A DNA stretch of 64,000 bases from positions 2,666,001 through 2,730,000 of the forward strand of contig OZ220472.1 of NCBI GenBank assembly GCA_965115995.1, read 5' to 3'. The stretch is from Poriferisodalis sp026713105 (GTDB lineage: Bacteria > Actinomycetota > Acidimicrobiia > Acidimicrobiales > Poriferisodalaceae). Below, piece by piece: positions 33,952 to 41,977 of this stretch. Positions within the stretch are counted from its first letter, which is position 1, and the number at the start of each line of letters is the position of its first letter. The notes under the pieces are model-generated. The model was not told where the DNA came from and did no database searches. It saw nothing but the letters and a program-made list of their open reading frames with translations. The position numbers and the translations under genes were made by a program.

Positions 33952-36777
33952 ATGGAGCAGTATCTCCTGTTCGCTGTCGTCGGTCTGGGCTTCGGCAGCA
34001 TTTACGCGGCCGTGTCCATGGGCGTAGTCATCACCTACCGCGGCACCGGCGTGATCAACTTCGCCACCGGTGCCATGGCCATGTGGGGTGCCTACGTCTA
34101 CGACGAACTGGTGCGCAGCGGTGACCTGGTGTTTCCGGTGGCGATGGTGCCCCACAGCGTGAGTCTGGGCGAGGACGGTTCGTTGCCGTTCGCCCTGTCC
34201 TTCGTGCTGGCCTTGGCTTCGTGCAGCTTGATCGGCCTGCTGGTGCACTTCGCCGTCTTCCGGCCACTGCGCCGGGCGCCGGTGCTGGCGAGGGTGGTCG
34301 CCTCAGTCGGCGTGCTGTTGACAATCCAGGCGCTGATTGTGCTGCAATTCACCAGCACACCCCGCAACGTGCCGCCGATTCTGCCGAATGAACCGGTCAG
34401 CATGGCCGGCATCAGCTTCTCGCGAGACAGGCTGTGGCTGACAGCGGTCGTGGTACTGATCGCGGTGGCACTGTGGGCATGGTTCCGCTTCACCCGACTG
34501 GGACTTGCCATACGAGCCTCCGCGGAGAATGAGCGAGCGGTCGGCTTGGCCCGCTACTCGCCCCAATTGCTGGCCGGCACCACGTGGGTGCTGTCGAGCA
34601 CCGTCGTCGGCGCCGTGATCATCTTGAGCTCGCCGACGGTGATCCTGAATCCGTTGACCTACGTGCTCGCCATCGTGCCGGCACTGGCAGCGGCGCTCAT
34701 CGGGCGGCTCTCGTCGATCGGAATCACCGTCAGTGCGGCGCTGGCGCTGGGCGTCATGCAGTCCATCGTGGTGTTCCAAGCCAGCAAGACGTGGTGGCCG
34801 GACTGGGCGGTGTCGGGCCTGGGCGATGCGGTGCCATTCGTGGTAATCGTGCTGGCACTGTTCTTCGTCGGCGACGCACTCCCCAGCCGCGGCGCCGTCG
34901 AGTCCGATCCGCTGCCAGAAGTGTTCCGGCCCAAGATGCGGCCCCAAGTCGTCGTCGTCATGGTGCTGGCCGCAGGCGCGGCCGTAGTGCTGACCTCGGG
35001 CAGCTATCGGTTCGGGATCATCACCAGCATGATCATCACCATCATCACGCTCTCGCTGGTGGTGCTGACCGGCCTGGTGGGCCAGATTTCCCTCGCTCAG
35101 GCGGGCATCGCTGGCACGGCTGGTTTCGCCCTGAGCAAGCTGGGCGATGCTGCAGGCATACCGTTTCCCATATCGCCCTTGCTGGCAGCGCTGGTGGCGA
35201 CGGCGTTCGGTGTCTTGGTGGGCATCCCGGCGCTGCGCATTCGCGGCGCGCAACTGGCCGTCGTGACATTGGCAGGCGCCGTAGCTCTGGAGAAGTTCAT
35301 TTTCCGGAATCCCAGCTTCACCGAGGTGGCGGGGAATCCGATCTCGGATCCAACGCTGTTCGGCCTCAACATGGGCGTGCGGGAAGGACGCACAATCGCA
35401 CGCGTCGAGTTCGGGATCCTGGTGCTGATCTTGATGGCGATTTGTGCAGTCTTGGTGGGCAACCTGGCCCGCAGCGCTACTGGACGACGCTTCTTGGCAG
35501 TGCGCTCAAACGAGCGGGCAGGTGCATCGATCGGCATCTCGATTGCGAATACGAAGCTGCTGGCATTCGGCATCGCCTCGTTCATGGCAGGACTGGGCGG
35601 CTCGTTCATCGGCTACAGCCGTGGGCAGCTTTCCGCCGACAGCTTTACCGTGCTCGTCGGCTTGAGCTTCATGGCATTCGCCTACTTGGGCGGCATCACC
35701 AGCGTTTCGGGCGCCGTTATTGGTGGCACGTTTGCTCCCTTGGGCATCGGGTTTGTCATCTTGGACCGGAACCTGGAACTCGGTACCGCGTATGGGCTCC
35801 TCGCCGGCATCGGCCTGGTGTTGACAGCGATCTTCAATCCGGAGGGCATCGCGGGCGCGAATCGCAAGAACTTCGAGAAGATGAAAGCGATGCTTGCGGC
35901 GCGAGCAGCCGCGAAGGTCGCCGACGCGAAGGACCCAGACGCGGCGGCGGCGCCGCCGCTGGACGTTCAATCGTCGGGGTCCGTGCCTGAGCCATCATCC
36001 CGGGACCGGCCGAGCTTCGACGATGCCCCCGTCGTCCTCGCAGTCGATGAGCTCACCGTCCGCTACGGCGGCCTCAAGGCCGTGGACGAAGTGTCGCTGC
36101 GCGTCCGCGAGGGCGAGATCGTCGGGCTCATCGGTCCGAACGGCGCCGGCAAAACCACCATGATCGACGCCCTGACCGGGTTTGTCCCTTCCGATGGGCG
36201 CATCGTCTTCGACAGTCGGGAACTCACGAGCGAGCTGCCCTACCAGCGGGCGCGCATGGGCCTGTCACGTACGTGGCAGTCGCTCGAACTCTTCGGCGAT
36301 CTGTCGGTGCGGGAGAACGCCCAGGTGGCCCAGGAGCGAGCCTCGATTCGCTCGGTGCTCGCAGATTTTGTCAATCCGGCACGACCGGTCGACCTCGAGC
36401 GGGTGGATGCCGCACTGGATCTGGTTGGCCTCGCCAACGACGCCGACGCCCGACCGGGCGATCTGCCGCTGGGACGCCAAAAGCTGGTCGGCGTTGCCCG
36501 GGCCTTGGCCAGCTCCCCGCGAGTGATGCTGGCCGACGAGCCCGCAGCCGGTCTCGACACCGCCGAGAGCCGGACGCTGGGCCGCGAGATCGTAGACATC
36601 GCCGAAGGCGGCGTGTCGATCCTGCTGGTCGACCACGACATGGGCCTGGTGCTGGAGGTCTGCGACTACATCTACGTGCTCGACTTCGGCCAGATCATCG
36701 CCGAAGGCACCCCGGCCGACATTCGGGCGAATGAGGCCGTCATCGACGCCTACCTTGGTTCCGAGGTCCACACATGA
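33952..36777 (+). CDS. Fused ABC importer LivH-LivM-LivG, copy 1
   Basis: A 941-residue fusion of three normally separate subunits. Residues 1-300 are a LivH-type permease (TYRGTGVINFATGAMAMWGAY). Residues about 345-640 are a LivM-type permease (LVGQISLAQAGIAGTAGFALSKLG, then NLARSATGRRFLAVRSNERAG, the coupling loop). A charged linker follows, then a LivG ATPase from about 685, with Walker A IGPNGAGKTT, a weakly conserved signature LPLGRQKLVGVARAL, Walker B VMLADEP and a switch His in VDHDMGLV. It would form half of the importer core and need a LivF partner, which is encoded just downstream. A matching fusion lies at 39079. Confidence 0.92.
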   Translation: MEQYLLFAVVGLGFGSIYAAVSMGVVITYRGTGVINFATGAMAMWGAYVYDELVRSGDLVFPVAMVPHSVSLGEDGSLPFALSFVLALASCSLIGLLVHFAVFRPLRRAPVLARVVASVGVLLTIQALIVLQFTSTPRNVPPILPNEPVSMAGISFSRDRLWLTAVVVLIAVALWAWFRFTRLGLAIRASAENERAVGLARYSPQLLAGTTWVLSSTVVGAVIILSSPTVILNPLTYVLAIVPALAAALIGRLSSIGITVSAALALGVMQSIVVFQASKTWWPDWAVSGLGDAVPFVVIVLALFFVGDALPSRGAVESDPLPEVFRPKMRPQVVVVMVLAAGAAVVLTSGSYRFGIITSMIITIITLSLVVLTGLVGQISLAQAGIAGTAGFALSKLGDAAGIPFPISPLLAALVATAFGVLVGIPALRIRGAQLAVVTLAGAVALEKFIFRNPSFTEVAGNPISDPTLFGLNMGVREGRTIARVEFGILVLILMAICAVLVGNLARSATGRRFLAVRSNERAGASIGISIANTKLLAFGIASFMAGLGGSFIGYSRGQLSADSFTVLVGLSFMAFAYLGGITSVSGAVIGGTFAPLGIGFVILDRNLELGTAYGLLAGIGLVLTAIFNPEGIAGANRKNFEKMKAMLAARAAAKVADAKDPDAAAAPPLDVQSSGSVPEPSSRDRPSFDDAPVVLAVDELTVRYGGLKAVDEVSLRVREGEIVGLIGPNGAGKTTMIDALTGFVPSDGRIVFDSRELTSELPYQRARMGLSRTWQSLELFGDLSVRENAQVAQERASIRSVLADFVNPARPVDLERVDAALDLVGLANDADARPGDLPLGRQKLVGVARALASSPRVMLADEPAAGLDTAESRTLGREIVDIAEGGVSILLVDHDMGLVLEVCDYIYVLDFGQIIAEGTPADIRANEAVIDAYLGSEVHT

Positions 36778-36871
36778 GCCCAATCGCATGAGCCCAATCG
36801 CATGAGCCCAATCGCATGAGCCCAATCGCATGAGCCCAATCGCATGAGCCCAATCGCATGAGCCCAATCGC
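36774..36871 (+). repeat. Seven 14-bp repeats, each a start-stop mini-ORF
   Basis: Seven exact copies of ATGAGCCCAATCGC fill the space between the livHMG fusion and livF. The first ATG overlaps the fusion's TGA (36775-36777). Each unit reads ATG AGC CCA ATC GCA TGA, i.e. the peptide MSPIA, and its TGA overlaps the next unit's ATG. The last TGA (36873-36875) overlaps the livF ATG at 36872. The result is a chain of terminate-and-restart sites. As each unit is closed in itself, copy-number change never alters the livF frame. Confidence 0.95.
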
Positions 36872-37636
36872 ATGAGTACAGCCGAAGCCACAGCCCTCGA
36901 AGGCACCGCTGTGGCAACCCGTGCGCTGGACGTCCGGAATCTGGTGGCCGGCTGGGGCGGCGTGCCGGCCGTGCGCGACCTGTCGCTCCATGTCAACCCC
37001 GGAGAGGTGGTGGCGCTGCTCGGGCCCAACGGCGCCGGCAAGACGACCACGCTGCTGACCATCGCTGGTGTCCTGCGGCCTATCGACGGCGAGATCGATG
37101 TGCTCGGCAAGCCGCTCGGCGGCGCCAGCGCGCACCAGGTAGCGCGCAGGGGTGCGGCGCTGCTGCCCGAGGACCGCGGCATCTTCTTCCAGCTCAGCGT
37201 TGCAGAGAACCTGCGCCTGCACCGGCACCGCCGCAGCGAGGTCACCGAGGACGACATCATCGGCTGGTTTCCCGCCCTCTCCGAACTCCTGGACCGTCGA
37301 ACCGGATTGCTCTCCGGCGGCGAGCAGCAGATGCTGGCTCTGGGCTGCAAGCTCATCGCCGATCCGTTGCTCCTCATGGTCGACGAGATGAGCCTCGGAC
37401 TGGCGCCGATCATCGTGGAGCGCCTGTTGCCGGTGGTGCGTCGCATTGCTGATGAGACCGCTACCGCGGTGCTGCTGGTGGAACAGCACGTGCACGCCGC
37501 GCTCGCGATCACCGACCGGGCCTATGTGCTCAATCACGGCGAGCTGGCCCTGTCGGGCACGGCGGAAGAACTGGCGCAGCGGCCCGAGGTGCTCGAGGCC
37601 AGCTATCTCGGTGAGCGCACCCTGGACCACGAGTAA
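36872..37636 (+). CDS. livF: ABC transporter ATPase LivF
   Basis: A 254-residue ATPase of the branched-chain amino acid transporter type. Walker A is LLGPNGAGKTTT, the signature is LLSGGEQQML, Walker B is LLMVDEMSLGL and the switch His is in LVEQHVHAAL. In LivFGHMJ-type importers it pairs with LivG; here LivG is part of the fusions, and this single livF lies between the two sets and probably serves both. Its ATG is the last of eight ATGA junctions made by the upstream 14-bp repeats. The length is typical. Confidence 0.93.
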   Translation: MSTAEATALEGTAVATRALDVRNLVAGWGGVPAVRDLSLHVNPGEVVALLGPNGAGKTTTLLTIAGVLRPIDGEIDVLGKPLGGASAHQVARRGAALLPEDRGIFFQLSVAENLRLHRHRRSEVTEDDIIGWFPALSELLDRRTGLLSGGEQQMLALGCKLIADPLLLMVDEMSLGLAPIIVERLLPVVRRIADETATAVLLVEQHVHAALAITDRAYVLNHGELALSGTAEELAQRPEVLEASYLGERTLDHE

Positions 37637-37648
37637 CGTCGGAGCGCC

Positions 37649-39010
37649 ATGAAGCGTCTTTTGCCTCGGCTCTTCGCAGTGCTCGTCGCCTTCGGCCTGA
37701 TCGCTGCCGCGTGCGGCAGTTCCGACGACGGAGGCGACGCCGACGAGCCCGCGGCCACCTCAGCACCCGCCGGGACCGGCGACGCGGGCGCCGCCCCCGA
37801 TGACGGCAACGATGCAGATGACGACTCGGCGAGCGACGGCGATGACGGGACCGGCGACGCCTCAACCGCCACGGCCGCCATCGACCGCACCGGCGAGGTC
37901 ATCCGGATCGGCTATGTCAACAACGAGGGCGGCAACATCTCGCTGCCGGAGCTGCGGATCGGCGGCGAGGTGGCCATCGACGTCATCAATCGGGAAGGCG
38001 GGATCCACGGGGCCGTCATCGAGCCGGTCGTCTGCAAGTCTGACGGCACGCCCGAGAGCGCCATCAACTGCGCCATCAAGCTGATCGAGGAAGACGTCGT
38101 CATGGCATACATGGGCGTCGAGCTGGGCTCAGAAGCGGCACTCGGGCTGTGGGTCGACGCAGGCATTCCCTACGTCTCGTCGCACTCATGGGGCCCCACC
38201 GAGCGCAACAGCCCCGGTGCCTTTCTGCTGCATGTCGCAACCGGCGCCTTTGCCGTCGGCCCGGCCAAGACCTTCAAAGAGCTCGGCATCGACCACATCG
38301 CCGTGGTCATCCAGGACTCGTCCACCGCCCTGGACTTCATGGACAACATCATTGCCCCGGTGCTGGAGCACCACGGCATCGAGATGGAGCGCGTCGTGGT
38401 CGATATCGCGGCGCCCGACTGGACCGCCGCCATCGCGGCCGCGCAATCCGCCGGCGTCGAAGGCATGATGGGCCAGCTCGACGAGTTCGGCTGCATCGGC
38501 ATGGTCGGCTCGGCCGCTGCCGGCGGCTTCGACAAGCCGATCTTCGCCGGCTCGTGCACCTTGTACATCGACGTGCTCGGTCCGGCCGCGTTGGGCACAT
38601 TCACCCAGGGCGATCAGTGGGTGCCGTGGGTTGCCGAATTCGCGCCGCCCGAAATCCAAGAACGCCTCGCCGCGTACGCGCAGGACATGACCGCAGCAGG
38701 TCACGAGCGGCTCATCGAAGGATTCGCTGTGGCTCCCTACGGGGCTTGGCGCGAGATCGAGTTCATCCTCGAGACGATCGAGGGCCCCATCACCACTGAG
38801 TCGATCACTGATGCATTCGCAAACTCCGGCGAGACACCGGGCTGGTTCGGCCCCGATCTGCGATGTGGGCAGGCGCCGTGGCCCCCGGAGTCCTCGCACT
38901 GCATGTCGCACATCATGGTGTGGCAGGTCGTCGAAGCCGAAGACGGCACGCTGCGCAGGATCGTGGTCGGCGATGGACTCTTCGACGCGTACGAGCTCAG
39001 CGGTCTCTAA
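37649..39010 (+). CDS. ABC transporter substrate-binding lipoprotein (LivK type), copy 2
   Basis: A 453-residue paralogue of the protein at 32530. Lipobox LIAAAC (Cys22), an Asp/Ala/Gly-rich linker of about 55 residues, then the binding domain IDRTGEVIRIGYVNNEGGNISLPEL onward. The C-terminal parts align almost without gaps (EGFAVAPYGAWREIEFILETIEGPIT in pieces, LRCGQAPWP). Pocket residues differ enough that a different ligand is possible. It begins 12 bases after livF and is followed by the second permease-ATPase fusion, so it is in the same operon. Confidence 0.9.
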   Translation: MKRLLPRLFAVLVAFGLIAAACGSSDDGGDADEPAATSAPAGTGDAGAAPDDGNDADDDSASDGDDGTGDASTATAAIDRTGEVIRIGYVNNEGGNISLPELRIGGEVAIDVINREGGIHGAVIEPVVCKSDGTPESAINCAIKLIEEDVVMAYMGVELGSEAALGLWVDAGIPYVSSHSWGPTERNSPGAFLLHVATGAFAVGPAKTFKELGIDHIAVVIQDSSTALDFMDNIIAPVLEHHGIEMERVVVDIAAPDWTAAIAAAQSAGVEGMMGQLDEFGCIGMVGSAAAGGFDKPIFAGSCTLYIDVLGPAALGTFTQGDQWVPWVAEFAPPEIQERLAAYAQDMTAAGHERLIEGFAVAPYGAWREIEFILETIEGPITTESITDAFANSGETPGWFGPDLRCGQAPWPPESSHCMSHIMVWQVVEAEDGTLRRIVVGDGLFDAYELSGL

Positions 39011-39078
39011 CGGCCGTTATCCACACAACCTCCGGCCCATCTGCGAGCATTCCCAGATGAGCGATCGGCCGGTCTGAG

Positions 39079-41916
39079 GTGGATCAGTACCTCCTCTTCG
39101 CGATCGTCGGCCTGGGATTCGGCGGCATCTACGCAGCGCTGTCGATGGGCTTGGTCATCACGTACCGAGGCACAGGCGTCATCAACTTCGCCACCGGGGC
39201 CATGGCCATGTGGGGGGCCTACGTCTACGACGAGCTCAGCCGCACCGGCGACCTCGTGCTGCCGGTGGTGGTCCTGCGCAACCGGATCGGCCTCGGAGGC
39301 AGCTCAGGCACGGTGCCGTTCGCAGTGGCGATCATCCTCGCTGTGCTGTCGTGCAGCCTCATCGGCCTCATGGTGCATTTTCTCGTGTTCCGGCCGCTTC
39401 GACGCGCTCCGATCCTGGCCCGCGTCGTGGCGTCGGTGGGCGTGCTGCTGGTGATCCAAGCCATGATCGTGATGCACTTCACCAGCACAGCCCGCGTCGT
39501 CGCTCCGATCCTGCCGAACGAGCCGGTGAGCTTCGCCGGCATCAGCTTCTCACGCGACCGCCTGTGGCTCACCGCTGTCGTGCTGGTGACTGCCGTGGTG
39601 GCTTGGGCATGGTTCCGCTTCACGCGACTGGGGCTCGCCACCCGGGCGTCCACCGAGAACGAGCGGGCGGTCAGTCTGGCCCGCTACTCGCCGCAGATGC
39701 TGGCGGGCTCCACGTGGGTGCTGTCGAGCACCGTCGTCGGCTTCATCGTCATCCTGACCTCGCCGATCGTCACCTTGCGCCCGTTGACCTACATCCTCGC
39801 GATCGTGCCCGCGCTGGCCGCGGCGGTCATCGGTCGCCTGCTGTCGATCGCCGTCACCGTGACGGCGGCTTTCGGCCTCGGCATCTTCCAGTCGATCGTC
39901 GTGTACCAGACCACCAACCCGTGGTGGCCCGACTGGGCCATCACCGGGATTTCCCATGCGCTGCCGTTCGGCGTCATCGTGATCGCCCTGTTCGGCTTGG
40001 GTCACACGCTGCCGTCCCGCGGCGCTGTCGAAGCCGATGCCCTGCCCGAGGTGGTGAGGCCGAAGATGCGCCCCGGTGTGGTGACAGCCGTCGCGGTGGC
40101 CGCAATCGTGCTGACCGTGGCGACCCAAGGCAGCTATCGCATCGGGATCATCACCAGCATGATCATGACCATCGTCATGCTGTCGCTGGTGGTGCTGACC
40201 GGCCTCGTCGGCCAGATCTCGCTGGCCCAAGCCGCGATCGCAGGGGCGTCAGGCTTTGCGCTCAGCAAGCTGGGCGACTCCCTCGGCATCCCATTTCCCA
40301 TCTCCCTGCTGCTGGCGGCACTCATGGCCACCGGCTTCGGCCTCGTGGTGGGTATCTCCGCCCTGCGGATCCGCGGCGCGCAGCTTGCTGTGGTCACGCT
40401 GGCGGGTGCCGTGGCGCTCGAGGAATTCGTGTTCCGCAACACCGCCATCACCGGCCTGTATGGCAACCCGATTTCGGGGCCGTCGCTCTTCGGAGTCGAC
40501 CTGTCCATTCGCGAAGGCAGGAATTTCGCGCGCATGGAATTCGGGCTCTTGGTGGTCGCGGTGGTGACCGTGTGCGCGATCGCCGTGGGAAACCTGGCGC
40601 GCAGCGCGACAGGGCGCCGGTTCCTGGCCGTGCGCTCGAATGAGCGGGCCGGGGCGTCGATCGGCATCTCGGTGGCCAAGACCAAGATGCTGGCGTTCGG
40701 GATCGCGTCGTTCCTCGCCGGCCTCGGCGGCGCATTCATCGGCTACAGCAGGGGCCAGCTGTCCGCGGAGAGCTTCGCCGTGCTGATCGGCTTGAGTTTC
40801 TTGGCGCTGGCGTACCTGTGCGGCATCACCAGCGTCGCCGGAGCAATCATCGCCGGGCTGTTCGCGCCGCTCGGCATCGTCTACATCACCACCGACCGGA
40901 TCGCCGAGCTCGGCCGCTGGTACCAGTTCTCGGCTGGCGTGGCACTCGTGGTCACCGCCATCTTCTTTCCCGAGGGCCTTGCCGGCGCGTACCGGCAGAA
41001 CCTCGCACGGTTCAAGGCGGTTCGGGCAGGCAGGCGCGCCAGGGCCGCGGTCCGCGGCGGCGAGTTCGGCACTGTGTTTGCCGCCGATGCCGCAGAGTCT
41101 CCCGGCGAGGTCCCAGCAGCATCGCGCTACCGGCGCAAGGTGCGCCCCCGAAGCTTCGAAGATGCACCCGTCGTGCTGGATGTCACCGATCTGACGGTTC
41201 GATTCGGCGGACTGAAGGCGGTAGACGGGGCATCGCTGCGGATCCGTGAGGGCGAGATCGTCGGGCTCATCGGGCCGAACGGCGCCGGCAAGACGACGTT
41301 CGTCGATGCCCTCACGGGTTTCGTCCCATCGCGAGGGCAGGTCACCTTCTGCGGGAAGCCGCTCACCAGCGAAGCACCCCATGTTCGCGCCCGGTTGGGT
41401 TTGACACGCACATGGCAGTCGCTCGAGTTGTTCGACGACCTGACGGTGCGAGAGAACGTGCAGGTCGCCGCCGAGCGTTCCTCGTTCGGCTCCGTGCTCG
41501 CCGATTTCGTGGTGCCAACGCGACCCGCGGAAGAGTCCCGGGTGGATGGGGCGATGGAGCTGGTCGGGCTGAACCGCGACACCGAGGTGAAGCCCGCAAG
41601 CCTGCCGCTCGGCAGCCAGAAGCTGGTCGGCGTGGCGCGGGCATTGGTGTCGGTGCCGCGGGTGATGCTCGCCGACGAGCCCGCCGCCGGGCTGACGACG
41701 CCCGAGAGCATCGCGCTGGGCGTGCGGCTGCTTGATGTGGCTTCCGAAGGCGTGTCGATCTTGCTGATCGACCACAACATGGGTCTGGTGCTCGAGGTGT
41801 GCGACTACATCTACGTGCTCGAATTCGGCCGGATCATCGCACAGGGCACGTCGGCCGAGATCCGCGTCAACGAGGCCGTGGTGAACGCCTACCTCGGCTC
41901 AAGCGCCGAAGCCTGA
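39079..41916 (+). CDS. Fused ABC importer LivH-LivM-LivG, copy 2
   Basis: A 945-residue paralogue of the fusion at 33952 with the same domain order: LivH-like (TYRGTGVINFATGAMAMW), LivM-like (LVGQISLAQAAIAGASGFALSKLG) and LivG-like ATPase (Walker A IGPNGAGKTT, signature LPLGSQKLVGVARAL, Walker B VMLADEP). The GTG start at 39079 is one base after the stop of a six-codon mini-ORF (39057-39077, MSDRPV) that may couple translation. With no second livF, both fusions probably share the one at 36872. Confidence 0.92.
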   Translation: MDQYLLFAIVGLGFGGIYAALSMGLVITYRGTGVINFATGAMAMWGAYVYDELSRTGDLVLPVVVLRNRIGLGGSSGTVPFAVAIILAVLSCSLIGLMVHFLVFRPLRRAPILARVVASVGVLLVIQAMIVMHFTSTARVVAPILPNEPVSFAGISFSRDRLWLTAVVLVTAVVAWAWFRFTRLGLATRASTENERAVSLARYSPQMLAGSTWVLSSTVVGFIVILTSPIVTLRPLTYILAIVPALAAAVIGRLLSIAVTVTAAFGLGIFQSIVVYQTTNPWWPDWAITGISHALPFGVIVIALFGLGHTLPSRGAVEADALPEVVRPKMRPGVVTAVAVAAIVLTVATQGSYRIGIITSMIMTIVMLSLVVLTGLVGQISLAQAAIAGASGFALSKLGDSLGIPFPISLLLAALMATGFGLVVGISALRIRGAQLAVVTLAGAVALEEFVFRNTAITGLYGNPISGPSLFGVDLSIREGRNFARMEFGLLVVAVVTVCAIAVGNLARSATGRRFLAVRSNERAGASIGISVAKTKMLAFGIASFLAGLGGAFIGYSRGQLSAESFAVLIGLSFLALAYLCGITSVAGAIIAGLFAPLGIVYITTDRIAELGRWYQFSAGVALVVTAIFFPEGLAGAYRQNLARFKAVRAGRRARAAVRGGEFGTVFAADAAESPGEVPAASRYRRKVRPRSFEDAPVVLDVTDLTVRFGGLKAVDGASLRIREGEIVGLIGPNGAGKTTFVDALTGFVPSRGQVTFCGKPLTSEAPHVRARLGLTRTWQSLELFDDLTVRENVQVAAERSSFGSVLADFVVPTRPAEESRVDGAMELVGLNRDTEVKPASLPLGSQKLVGVARALVSVPRVMLADEPAAGLTTPESIALGVRLLDVASEGVSILLIDHNMGLVLEVCDYIYVLEFGRIIAQGTSAEIRVNEAVVNAYLGSSAEA

Positions 41917-41977
41917 GCACCGCCAAGCTCGACGGCGCCGGCGGCGAATTCTCCGCGGCGGCATCATCACTGGTGCT

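Noticed and set aside
36740..37630. Minus-strand frame with repeats of HAIGLMRLGSCDWA
   Set aside because: This is the reverse reading of the 14-bp repeats; the plus-strand livF is certain.
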